This document shows, piece by piece, positions 34,852 to 42,761 of a DNA stretch of 48,675 nt (position 1 is its first letter; each line of letters opens with the position of its first letter). The notes below the pieces were generated by a model. The model was given only the letters and a program-made list of their open reading frames with translations. It ran no database searches and had not been told where the DNA came from. The position numbers were made by a program, and so were the translations under genes. Source of the stretch: Helicobacteraceae bacterium (GTDB lineage: Bacteria; Campylobacterota; Campylobacteria; Campylobacterales; Helicobacteraceae); NCBI GenBank assembly GCA_900766555.1, contig CAAFVR010000041.1, positions 1 through 48,675 on the forward strand, given 5' to 3'.

Positions 34852-35856
34852 ATGAAAATTACAAAAATTGCGATAATACGCCTTGGTGCGCTAGGAGACA
34901 TAATAATATGCGCTAGCTTTTTGGCTCATTTTAAACGCAGCTTTGAGGCCAAATTTGGGGCTTGTGAGATACATTTTTTTGCAGATAGCATTTTTGCGGA
35001 CATTTTAAATGAATTTGATTTCATAAAACTGCATAAAATCCCGCTAAAGGCCGCGCTAAAAAATCGCAAATTAACAGACCTAGCGCATATTTATAAAAAT
35101 ATTCGCAAAAATTATTTTGATATTGCAATTGATTTCCAAGGACTCATTAAATCTAGCATTTTTACAAGAATGTTGCGCGCCAAAAAACGTATCGGATTTG
35201 ATGCTAGATCCGCTAGAGAGAGCCTAAGCGCGATATTTTATACGCAAAAAATAAGCATAGATTATAATTGCCATATCTTAAAGCGCAATGCCGCTTTATA
35301 TCTATCTGCGCTAAATGAGCCAGATAATATAAGTGATTTCATAGCACAATCATTAGCGCATAAAAGTTTTGAGCCAACGCAAAAAAATGTGGAAAAAATA
35401 GCTCAAAAGCTAGCGCATTTAAAAAGCAAAAAGGTGCTATTTTTAATCGAGGCTAGCAAAGAAATAAAAGCTTATAGCGAGGCTAATTTCATAGAGCTTG
35501 GGCTTGCGCTAGAGTCTCATGCAAATATAATAATCCTAGCGCATAAAAATATCAAAAAAGCCAAAACTATTGCAGAACATTTGCAAAATCCGCTCATTTT
35601 AAGCGAGCTAGATCTGCTTGAAGTAATCGCGCTAGTTAATTTATCGGATCTAGTAATTGGCGGCGATACTGGGATTTGTCATTTGGCCTTTTTCACACAT
35701 AGCGCTTCAGTTACGCTGTATTCTAATACCAATCCAAAGCGCTTGGAGCTAATTTCGCCCAAAAATGCGCATTTGTCTGCATTTGAAGGCTCAAAAAATA
35801 TAAATGACATTACACCAAAAGATATTTATAACCTCGCTCTAAAATTGCTAAAATAA
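34852..35856 (+). CDS. waaC: LPS heptosyltransferase I
   Basis: A glycosyltransferase family 9 enzyme that adds the first heptose to Kdo2-lipid A. The N-terminus KIAIIRLGALGDIIICASFL is the signature of this family. Later IGFDARSARES and LVIGGDTGICHLA (nucleotide-sugar site with Asp-Thr-Gly) are typical. 334 aa. It starts directly after the ppx stop (TAA ATG). Heptosyltransferase II (WaaF) is similar; gene order favours WaaC. Confidence 0.9.
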   Translation: MKITKIAIIRLGALGDIIICASFLAHFKRSFEAKFGACEIHFFADSIFADILNEFDFIKLHKIPLKAALKNRKLTDLAHIYKNIRKNYFDIAIDFQGLIKSSIFTRMLRAKKRIGFDARSARESLSAIFYTQKISIDYNCHILKRNAALYLSALNEPDNISDFIAQSLAHKSFEPTQKNVEKIAQKLAHLKSKKVLFLIEASKEIKAYSEANFIELGLALESHANIIILAHKNIKKAKTIAEHLQNPLILSELDLLEVIALVNLSDLVIGGDTGICHLAFFTHSASVTLYSNTNPKRLELISPKNAHLSAFEGSKNINDITPKDIYNLALKLLK

Positions 35857-35881
35857 ATAAATCCACAAAACAAGTATATAA

Positions 35882-36943
35882 ATGCTCTATTATCTCTATT
35901 TAGACATTGGTATAAATGTCTTTCGCTATATCACTTTTCGCGCGGCTCTTGGCTTTTTTATCTCATTTTTTTTGGTGCTTTATGCGATGCCAAAATTCAT
36001 TGCCTGGGCCAAAAAAAGAGGCGCAAATCAGCCGATATCAGAATTCATCCCAGCGCATAAAAATAAAATCAAAACCCCAACAATGGGCGGCATAGTTTTT
36101 ATATTAAGCACAATTCTAGCTAGCCTTTTGACGGCAAAGCTAAGCAATATTTTTGTCTGGATTGGACTTTTTGTATTGCTTGGCTTTTGTTTAATCGGCT
36201 TAAAAGATGACTTTGCCAAAATAAGCGCCAAAAGTAATGCTGGCATTTCTGCCAAAATGAAAATGTTATTACTTTTTGTGCTAGCTCTTGCTTTGTCAAT
36301 TTTTATAAGCACAAAACTTGGCTTTAGCTTTTATATACCTTTTATGAAAAAGCCGCTGCTAGACCTTAGCGCGCTGCCAGTAATTGCTGTGATTTTTTGG
36401 GTCATTGTATTTTTAGGCACTAGCAATGCCGTAAATATAACAGATGGCCTAGATGGCTTAGCCACGGTGCCAAGCATCATAGCTATTTTTACACTTAGTA
36501 TTTTTGTATACATTGCTGGGAATTTTGAACTATCAAAATATTTGCTCTACCCGCGCGTAGTGGACGCTGGCGAGCTCTTTGTCGTGGCCATTAGTTTAAT
36601 TGGCGCGCTCTTTGGCTTCCTCTGGTTTAATTCACATCCCGCGCAAGTTTTTATGGGCGATAGCGGCAGTTTAGCGCTTGGCGGCTTTATAGCTTATCTT
36701 TCAATTGTGTCAAATAACGAAATTTTGCTTATTTTTATCGGATCTATCTTTGTTATCGAAGCCTTGTCTGTGATTTTGCAAGTTGGCAGCTATAAAACGC
36801 GCAAAAAACGCATCTTTTTAATGGCGCCAATTCATCATCATTTTGAAAAAAAGGGCTGGCATGAAAATAAAATAATAATCCGCTTTTGGATTATCGCGCT
36901 TTTAAGCAATATTATCGCGCTTTTAAGCCTAAAAATAAGATGA
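35882..36943 (+). CDS. mraY: Phospho-N-acetylmuramoyl-pentapeptide-transferase
   Basis: Makes lipid I from UDP-MurNAc-pentapeptide and undecaprenyl phosphate in the inner membrane. About ten TM helices. Conserved: KTPTMGGIVF, the aspartate pair in LKDDF, NITDGLDGLA, the FMGDSGSLALGG loop and the APIHHHFEKKGW motif. 353 aa. The ATG follows a short gap after waaC without a strong ribosome-binding site. The stop overlaps the murD start by 4 nt, the classical mraY-murD pair. Confidence 0.97.
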   Translation: MLYYLYLDIGINVFRYITFRAALGFFISFFLVLYAMPKFIAWAKKRGANQPISEFIPAHKNKIKTPTMGGIVFILSTILASLLTAKLSNIFVWIGLFVLLGFCLIGLKDDFAKISAKSNAGISAKMKMLLLFVLALALSIFISTKLGFSFYIPFMKKPLLDLSALPVIAVIFWVIVFLGTSNAVNITDGLDGLATVPSIIAIFTLSIFVYIAGNFELSKYLLYPRVVDAGELFVVAISLIGALFGFLWFNSHPAQVFMGDSGSLALGGFIAYLSIVSNNEILLIFIGSIFVIEALSVILQVGSYKTRKKRIFLMAPIHHHFEKKGWHENKIIIRFWIIALLSNIIALLSLKIR

Positions 36944-38331
36944 AAATAGCTCTCTTAGGTAATGGCAAAAGTACAAAAGCAATTATTAAAAGGCTTAAAA
37001 ATACGCAATTTAGAATCTTTGATGACGCTATAAAAGAACCCTTCTGTGCCGAAAGTAGCGATGCCGAAAGTAGCGATGAAGGCGGGAAAAATGCATATTT
37101 TCCAAGTAGCTTTTTTGATGCTAATAATTTTGATCTCCAAATTATTAGTCCTGGCATCCCGCAGCATCATTTTCTAGCGCAAAAAGCTATAAATAAAATT
37201 AGCGAATATGACTTTTTCTATGATGAATTAAAAAGTCATTTCAATATATGGATTTCTGGCACAAATGGCAAAACCACAACTACGCGAATGCTAGAATTTC
37301 TGCTAAATCTATGCGCTGTTAAATATCCCAAATTCTCGCCCTTTCTCATCCTGCCAAATGATACTTTGGCGCGTACTGGCGGGAATATCGGCTATCCAAT
37401 AGCCCAGATCCTAAGTGAAAGTGAAAATAAAGGTGAGAATAAGGGCATATTGATACTTGAGACGAGCTCATTTATGCTGCATTATACAAAGCGTGCTTTT
37501 CCACAAATTTATGCATTATTAAATGTCGCGCAAGATCACATAGATTGGCATCAAAATTTTGAAAATTATTTACATGCAAAGCTAGAAATATTAAAAAGGA
37601 TGCCAAAAGATACGCTAGCTATTTTGCCAAAATCTCTTAATGTCCCAAAAACAGAGGCAAAGCTTGTATTTTTTGATGATCATTTGGATCTAGCAAAGCT
37701 ATGCGGGTTAACTATAGCGGATCTAACACAAAGCTCTTCTGCTAGATCTTCTAATCCCGCGCAGTCCAATAGCTCCGTGCATTTGGGGAGTCAAATTTTC
37801 AAAGAACCATTTTTGCAAGATGCGCTAGTTGCGCTTTTTATCACAAAGCATATTTTTAAAGATATAGATTTGAAAGAAATTTTAGAAGATTTTGCGCACT
37901 TTAAAATAGATTCAAATAGGCTAGAAGAATTTGTAATAAATGGCGTCTTATATGTTAATGATTCAAAGGCCACAAATGTGAGCGCTGCACTAGTTGCGCT
38001 TGAGCGCTATAAAAATAAAGATTTATATGTGATATTGGGGGGCGAAGACAAGGGCGCTGATTTGGACGAATTAATCCGAAAGCTAGAGCAAATAAGGCCA
38101 AAAATCTTTTTAATCGGCAAAAATGCACAGAGATTAGCCATTTTATGCCAAAATTTGGACTTTATACTCTGCAAGACATTGGATCTAGCAATGCATGAGA
38201 TAAGATCTGCTGTAGCTCAAAGTAAAAATGCATGCGTACTTCTAAGTCCAGCTGCTGCTAGTACAGATCAATTCAGCTCCTATGCAGCGCGCGGGGATAG
38301 ATTCATAGAACTAGCAAAAGGGAAATCATGA
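36940..38331 (+). CDS. murD: UDP-N-acetylmuramoylalanine--D-glutamate ligase
   Basis: Adds D-Glu to UDP-MurNAc-Ala. The ATG is inside the mraY stop (ATGA) and gives 463 aa. The start MKIALLGNGKSTKAI is typical for this lineage, so a longer in-frame version from 36886 is rejected. The ATP-binding P-loop is GTNGKTTT (residues 107-114); YVNDSKATN is the conserved C-terminal-domain element. Two insertions are odd: a Ser/Asp/Glu stretch encoded by a 15-bp tandem repeat (residues 37-46) and a Ser/Asn-rich loop near residue 267-285 (SSSARSSNPAQSNSS). A G6 run occurs at 38037-38042. Confidence 0.95.
   Translation: MKIALLGNGKSTKAIIKRLKNTQFRIFDDAIKEPFCAESSDAESSDEGGKNAYFPSSFFDANNFDLQIISPGIPQHHFLAQKAINKISEYDFFYDELKSHFNIWISGTNGKTTTTRMLEFLLNLCAVKYPKFSPFLILPNDTLARTGGNIGYPIAQILSESENKGENKGILILETSSFMLHYTKRAFPQIYALLNVAQDHIDWHQNFENYLHAKLEILKRMPKDTLAILPKSLNVPKTEAKLVFFDDHLDLAKLCGLTIADLTQSSSARSSNPAQSNSSVHLGSQIFKEPFLQDALVALFITKHIFKDIDLKEILEDFAHFKIDSNRLEEFVINGVLYVNDSKATNVSAALVALERYKNKDLYVILGGEDKGADLDELIRKLEQIRPKIFLIGKNAQRLAILCQNLDFILCKTLDLAMHEIRSAVAQSKNACVLLSPAAASTDQFSSYAARGDRFIELAKGKS
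37048..37077 (+). repeat. Two perfect 15-bp tandem repeats in murD
   Basis: GCCGAAAGTAGCGAT occurs twice head to tail, encoding Ala-Glu-Ser-Ser-Asp twice, followed by Glu-Gly. The in-frame 15-bp unit can expand or contract without a frameshift. It lies in the N-terminal domain between the UDP-binding fold and the central domain. Confidence 0.9.
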
Positions 38332-39710
38332 AAACTCTAAAAACAATAATAGTTCTAATAATAATAGTGGCCATCGGCTATTGGGTCAAAAATAGCGGAT
38401 TTTTTGAGACAACAAAGCCTAGCATAGCGCTCCAAAGCGAGGGTAAAAATCTAGACATCAAGCAAGATGGCTTTTGGAATCCGAACAAAAATATGGAACT
38501 TGAAATCAAAGATGACAGCGGCATTAAGTCTTATCACATAATCGCGCAAACCCAAGATGGCGAAGTGCTAATTGATCATCAAGAAAATATTACAAAACGC
38601 CCAAAAATAGTAAAAATACCTTTGCCAAAGCCAAATTTGGAGCTCGAAGATGGCGTGAAGATCTCATATCAGATCCAAGTGCGAGATTGGAGCAATTCGC
38701 ATTTTTTTAGCGGAAATCAAACAAATATCACATATAACTTGACAATTGACACAAAAGCTCCGATCGTGCGCATGATCGCAAATTCATATCGCATAGTCTA
38801 TGGCGGATCTGCGCTTTTGATTTTCAAAATAAATGATATGTCCGTTAAAAATATATCCATATCAAATGGCACCGATAATTTTAAAGCATTCCCTTTCATG
38901 AAAGATGGTTATTACGCGGTTTTAATCGCATGGCCTATCAAAAATAAAGCATTTAATGGCACGATTTCTGTTACAGATCAAGCAAATAATCTAAAAAAAG
39001 TGGGCATCCCAGTTGTTAAAAATCCAAATATCTATTATCGAAATGCGGATCTAAGATTAAGCGATAATTTCATAAATACAAAGCCAGACATGCTAATTAA
39101 TGCGATTGGCGAGCGCACAAAATTCGACGGCCCGGTTGAAAAGTTCAAATATCTAAACGAAGATATACGAGAACGCGATGAAAATATAATCCGCCGCACT
39201 GCTCAAATGATTGATTTTAGTATGATTGAAAAGCCGCTTAGTTTTGCTCCATTTTTCCCACTTAAGCGCAGTCAAAATGTCGGATCTTTTGGCGATCATA
39301 GAACATATATCTATAAAGATAAAAAAATTAGCAAAAGTGTCCATCTAGGACTTGATATGGCAAATTTCAAGCATGCGCCAATTATTAGCTCAAATCCCGG
39401 AAAAGTCACATTTGCGGACACATTAGGCATATATGGAAATTCTGTAATAATAGATCATGGCCTTGGGCTTTCAACGCTATATAGTCATGCTTCCAAATTT
39501 GAATTTGACAAAAGCGGCATTGTAAAAGCGGGCGATGAAATAGCAAAAACTGGGCAAACTGGCTGGGCTTTTGGCGATCATTTGCATCTTGGAATCTTAG
39601 TTCAAGGCCATGAAGTGCGCGTCAAAGAATGGATGGATCCAAAATGGATTAAAAATAACATTAATGATGTTTTCACAAAAGCAGCCAAAATAATTAACGA
39701 AGACAGCTAG
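38328..39710 (+). CDS. M23-family peptidoglycan endopeptidase, membrane anchored
   Basis: A 460-aa protein with one N-terminal TM helix (residues 5-17), a long beta-rich periplasmic region and a C-terminal M23 (LytM-type) domain. Zinc-site motifs are HLGLDMA (HxxxD) and HLHLGI (HxH), both intact, so the enzyme is probably active. It would cut peptide crosslinks in the wall and affect cell shape or separation. The order M23-minC-lpxC is as I recall in H. pylori (HP1054-HP1052). It overlaps murD by 4 nt. It is not one of the named Csd proteins as far as I can tell. Confidence 0.9.
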   Translation: MKTLKTIIVLIIIVAIGYWVKNSGFFETTKPSIALQSEGKNLDIKQDGFWNPNKNMELEIKDDSGIKSYHIIAQTQDGEVLIDHQENITKRPKIVKIPLPKPNLELEDGVKISYQIQVRDWSNSHFFSGNQTNITYNLTIDTKAPIVRMIANSYRIVYGGSALLIFKINDMSVKNISISNGTDNFKAFPFMKDGYYAVLIAWPIKNKAFNGTISVTDQANNLKKVGIPVVKNPNIYYRNADLRLSDNFINTKPDMLINAIGERTKFDGPVEKFKYLNEDIRERDENIIRRTAQMIDFSMIEKPLSFAPFFPLKRSQNVGSFGDHRTYIYKDKKISKSVHLGLDMANFKHAPIISSNPGKVTFADTLGIYGNSVIIDHGLGLSTLYSHASKFEFDKSGIVKAGDEIAKTGQTGWAFGDHLHLGILVQGHEVRVKEWMDPKWIKNNINDVFTKAAKIINEDS

Positions 39711-40339
39711 TGAAATTAACACAAACGAGCATCCGCAGCTTTGTGATACCAAAACAAGATGATGATGCAATAATTAGCTTTCTAAGTTCGCATAAAATGC
39801 TAATAAAAGATTTTTTACTAGCTTTTGAGGGCAAAATTTCGCCAATGCTAAAAGACTTTTTGCTCCAAAATAACTTTTATTTCTATGCCTTAAATGGAGC
39901 CATTATTTCAAATTCTGGACGCATTAAAAATTCAACATCAAATGAAGCCCCCGCACAAAAAGTATTAGAAGAATTCCAAAAACTAGAAGGCCCCAAACAA
40001 TACGAAGTTGAGCTCACAAAAAAAGCAAAAGAAGGAGAGCTAAAAATTTTAAGATCTCACATCAGATCTGGGCAAGAAATAGAACATGATGGCGATTTAG
40101 TAATTTTTGGAAATGTAAATAGCGGCGCTAGAGTTTGCACAAAAGGCTCTCTAATAATAATTGGCGAAAATAACGGCAGCATAGATTGCGGCAAAATTTT
40201 GGTGCTAAAAAGGTCCAAAAATGCGCTAATAATCGATGGTCAAATACTAGAAAATACAGATCAAATCAATGAAAATTTAGATTTAAAAGTAATAATAAAA
40301 GATATTGACAATATCAAAATCATTAAGGCAGATAAATGA
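39710..40339 (+). CDS. minC: Septum site-determining protein MinC, GTG start
   Basis: Inhibits FtsZ assembly away from mid-cell together with MinD. A 209-aa protein: an N-terminal FtsZ-interacting domain (FVIPKQDDDAIISFL), a linker, and the C-terminal beta-helix (RSGQEIEHDGDLVIFGNVNSG, CTKGSLIIIGENNG). The GTG start overlaps the preceding TAG (TAGTG). minD and minE are not in the window. It overlaps lpxC by 4 nt. Confidence 0.94.
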   Translation: MKLTQTSIRSFVIPKQDDDAIISFLSSHKMLIKDFLLAFEGKISPMLKDFLLQNNFYFYALNGAIISNSGRIKNSTSNEAPAQKVLEEFQKLEGPKQYEVELTKKAKEGELKILRSHIRSGQEIEHDGDLVIFGNVNSGARVCTKGSLIIIGENNGSIDCGKILVLKRSKNALIIDGQILENTDQINENLDLKVIIKDIDNIKIIKADK

Positions 40340-41226
40340 GGCAAAAAACTATCGCTAAGCGCGTTGAAGTAACAGGTATCGGACTTCACAAGGGCGTTCC
40401 AGTCAAAATGACGCTAGATCCGATGCCTCCAAATTCTGGAATAATATTTCATCGCAGCGATAAAAATGTCCAAATAAAACTCTCGCCTCAAAATGTCACA
40501 AATACCACATTGGCCACCGTTTTGTCCAATGGCGATGTGAAAATCTCAACAATTGAGCATCTACTCTCAGCCATATATGCCTATGGAATTGATAACATCA
40601 AAATAAGCGTAGACAACGAAGAAATCCCGATAATGGACGGCTCAAGCGTGGGCTATTGCATATTAATTGACGAAGCTGGCGAACTCGTGCAAGATGAAAT
40701 GCGAAAAGTTATGATAATACGTCGCGCAGTTGAAGTCCGAGATGGAGATAAATTTGTGCGCATCGAGCCAAGCGATCAAATGATTTTTGATTTTGAAATA
40801 GATTTTGAGCATCCAGCCATTCGAAAACAGCATTATAAATTCACATTTTCAAAACAGGCTTATAAAGATGAGATCGCGCGCGCTAGAACATTTGGCTTTT
40901 TAAAAGATGTAAATAAATTGCGCTCTCAAGGCCTAGGTCTTGGCGGCAATCTAAATAATTGCATCGTGCTAGATGAAACGCGCGTGCTAAACACCGGCAG
41001 TCTGCGCTTCAAAGAAGAATTTGTGCGACACAAAATACTAGATGCCATAGGCGATATGGCCGTGCTTGGCATACCACTCTTGGGAAGTTATATTTCCTTT
41101 GCTGGCAGTCATAAATTAAATGCGATGCTAACTGAAAAGATCCTTGAAGTTGGCGCTTTTGAAATTGTAAAAGAGCAAGATATTTCACCGGATCTAAGCC
41201 TAAGTCTAAGCAAAGAGCGTGTTTGA
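40336..41226 (+). CDS. lpxC: UDP-3-O-acyl-N-acetylglucosamine deacetylase
   Basis: The committed zinc-dependent step of lipid A synthesis. The start RQKTIAKRVEVTGIGLHKG is typical. Zinc ligands are read as His75 (STIEHLL), His232 and Asp236 (RHKILDAIGD); the general acid His259 is in FAGSHKLN. The hydrophobic-tunnel loop has RTFGFLKDVNKLRSQG. 296 aa is normal. It overlaps minC and the next gene. Confidence 0.97.
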   Translation: MRQKTIAKRVEVTGIGLHKGVPVKMTLDPMPPNSGIIFHRSDKNVQIKLSPQNVTNTTLATVLSNGDVKISTIEHLLSAIYAYGIDNIKISVDNEEIPIMDGSSVGYCILIDEAGELVQDEMRKVMIIRRAVEVRDGDKFVRIEPSDQMIFDFEIDFEHPAIRKQHYKFTFSKQAYKDEIARARTFGFLKDVNKLRSQGLGLGGNLNNCIVLDETRVLNTGSLRFKEEFVRHKILDAIGDMAVLGIPLLGSYISFAGSHKLNAMLTEKILEVGAFEIVKEQDISPDLSLSLSKERV

Positions 41227-41681
41227 CCCTATTGCTTTTACATACGCAAAATACGCATTTCCTAGGGCTGTATGACAAATGCAATTTGATTTTGGAGTTA
41301 CAAAATAGCTCTAAAAGTCTAGATGCACTATGTGAAATGTATATTCAAGCTAATTTACAGGACATAAAGATATCCCAGATCTGTTATGGGCGCGGTCCTG
41401 GGGCGCTTAGCGCACAAAAGCTTATACATATCTTTGCTAATACCATTGCGCTTTTAAAAGGAGCTAAATTGCTAGCTACAAATAATTTTGAGCTAAATTG
41501 CAATTCTCCAATCCATGCCTTTGGTAATAAATATTTTGTAAAAAATGAAAATGTTATCTCCATGCAAACCATGCAGCCCAGAAATGAAGAATTAAATACA
41601 AAAATAGCCCTCCCAAAAAAGCTAGATTTAGCTATCTTTAATGAGGCGCTAGAGCCACTTTATATTACGGATGCATTATGA
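41223..41681 (+). CDS. TsaB-like protein (t6A tRNA modification), short form, TTG start
   Basis: A 152-aa protein. The start TTG lies inside the lpxC stop. The segment YGRGPGALSAQKLIHIFANTIALLKGAKLLATNNFEL is a divergent form of the TsaB GPGSFTGLR motif with the following helix, and it starts like the first ASKHA lobe (LLLLHTQNTHFLGLYD). It is much shorter than E. coli TsaB (about 230 aa) and lacks most of the second lobe. A hypothetical gene is at this place in H. pylori (HP1051, recalled). The likely role is as partner of TsaD in N6-threonylcarbamoyl-A37 synthesis. Confidence 0.75.
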   Translation: MTLLLLHTQNTHFLGLYDKCNLILELQNSSKSLDALCEMYIQANLQDIKISQICYGRGPGALSAQKLIHIFANTIALLKGAKLLATNNFELNCNSPIHAFGNKYFVKNENVISMQTMQPRNEELNTKIALPKKLDLAIFNEALEPLYITDAL

Positions 41682-42511
41682 TTATTTCAACTCCTGCCAC
41701 ATCGGCAAATCTAGGCCCCGGTTTTGATTGCCTAGGCATCGCATTAAATCTTAGAAATTTTTTTACCATCAAGAAAAATAAAAAAAACGAAAATAATGCA
41801 AATGACAATATTTTTAACAAAATATTTAAAGAACATTGCGATCTAGACTTTAGCCTAAGCATAGAGGCCAATATCCCATCTTCGCGCGGGCTTGGATCTA
41901 GCGCTAGCGTAATTATCGCAGGCCTTGGTGCGGCACATTTTTTAAAACATAATAATTTTGATAAAAAAGCCATATTGGATCTAGCGCTGCAATATGAAGG
42001 CCACCCAGATAATATTTCTCCCTGCGTTTTTGGCGGCTTTTGCATATCTTTAATAAATAACAACAGTATAGAGGTGCTAAAAACCCAGATCCCATCTGAG
42101 ATACGCGCAATATTAGTAATCCCAAATCACAAAGTCCCCACAGATCAGAGCAGATCTGCGCTGCCAAATACTTATAGCTTAAGCGATGCAACATTTAATA
42201 TCGCGCATGCTAGCTTTTTGTCAGCTTGTTTTATCACGCAAAAATGGGATGATTTAAAACTCGCCGCAAAAGATAAAATACATCAAGATTACAGAATGCA
42301 AAGCTATCCACTTTTATATGAGATACAAAATACCGCGCTAACATTTGGTGCACTGTGCTCAACGCTTAGTGGTAGCGGATCTAGCATGCTAAATATCGCC
42401 TTTAAAGATGATGCAGAACTTTTAACCAAAAGACTAAAAGATGCTTTCCCAGCTTGCAAGGTTATAAATACAGATTTTGATAATGAAGGATTGCGCCTTG
42501 AAAAGCCGTGA
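41678..42511 (+). CDS. thrB: Homoserine kinase
   Basis: Phosphorylates homoserine on the threonine branch that begins at asd. A GHMP kinase: N-terminal STPATSANLGPGFDCLGIAL, ATP-binding PSSRGLGSSAS (residues 67-77) and the C-terminal LSGSGSSMLNI glycine loop. 277 aa is a bit shorter than the usual 295-310. It overlaps the TsaB-like gene by 4 nt and ylxR by 14 nt. Confidence 0.95.
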   Translation: MIISTPATSANLGPGFDCLGIALNLRNFFTIKKNKKNENNANDNIFNKIFKEHCDLDFSLSIEANIPSSRGLGSSASVIIAGLGAAHFLKHNNFDKKAILDLALQYEGHPDNISPCVFGGFCISLINNNSIEVLKTQIPSEIRAILVIPNHKVPTDQSRSALPNTYSLSDATFNIAHASFLSACFITQKWDDLKLAAKDKIHQDYRMQSYPLLYEIQNTALTFGALCSTLSGSGSSMLNIAFKDDAELLTKRLKDAFPACKVINTDFDNEGLRLEKP

Positions 42512-42761
42512 ACCTGCTATAATTCAGAGGACTTGCATAGCATGCCGCGCCAAATTTGAGCAAAAAGATCTGGTGCGATTAAAGATTCAAAATGGTAAAA
42601 TCACGCATTTTGATGGCTTTTGCAGGAGCTTTTATGTTTGCCCAAATTGCTTGCATAAAGCTTCATTTAAAAAAGTCATTTTGAAGCAAAATTTAGCGGA
42701 TAAATCAATGCTGCAGCAAAGCTTAGAGGAGTTTTTACACAATGAATGTGAAAATAAGTGA
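42498..42761 (+). CDS. ylxR: YlxR-family (DUF448) RNA-binding protein, TTG start
   Basis: An 87-aa protein. The signature is RTCIACRAKFEQKDLVRL near the N-terminus, followed by the family's GRS-like site (FCRSFYVCPNC); here the Gly-Arg-Ser is Cys-Arg-Ser. The start TTG has AAGGA with a 7-nt spacer; the open frame extends a little further left without a good site. YlxR lies between nusA or other genes and infB in most bacteria and is thought to bind RNA or affect RNase P. It overlaps thrB by 14 nt and infB by 20 nt. Confidence 0.88.
   Translation: MKSREPAIIQRTCIACRAKFEQKDLVRLKIQNGKITHFDGFCRSFYVCPNCLHKASFKKVILKQNLADKSMLQQSLEEFLHNECENK

Noticed and set aside
38037..38042. G6 run in murD as a phase-variation tract
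   Set aside because: Six G is short for frequent slippage and the gene is essential; it encodes the conserved Gly-Gly-Glu segment.
42518..42523. TATAAT inside ylxR as a promoter for infB
   Set aside because: It encodes conserved residues near the start of YlxR and nothing else marks a promoter; a chance hit in AT-rich coding DNA is more likely.
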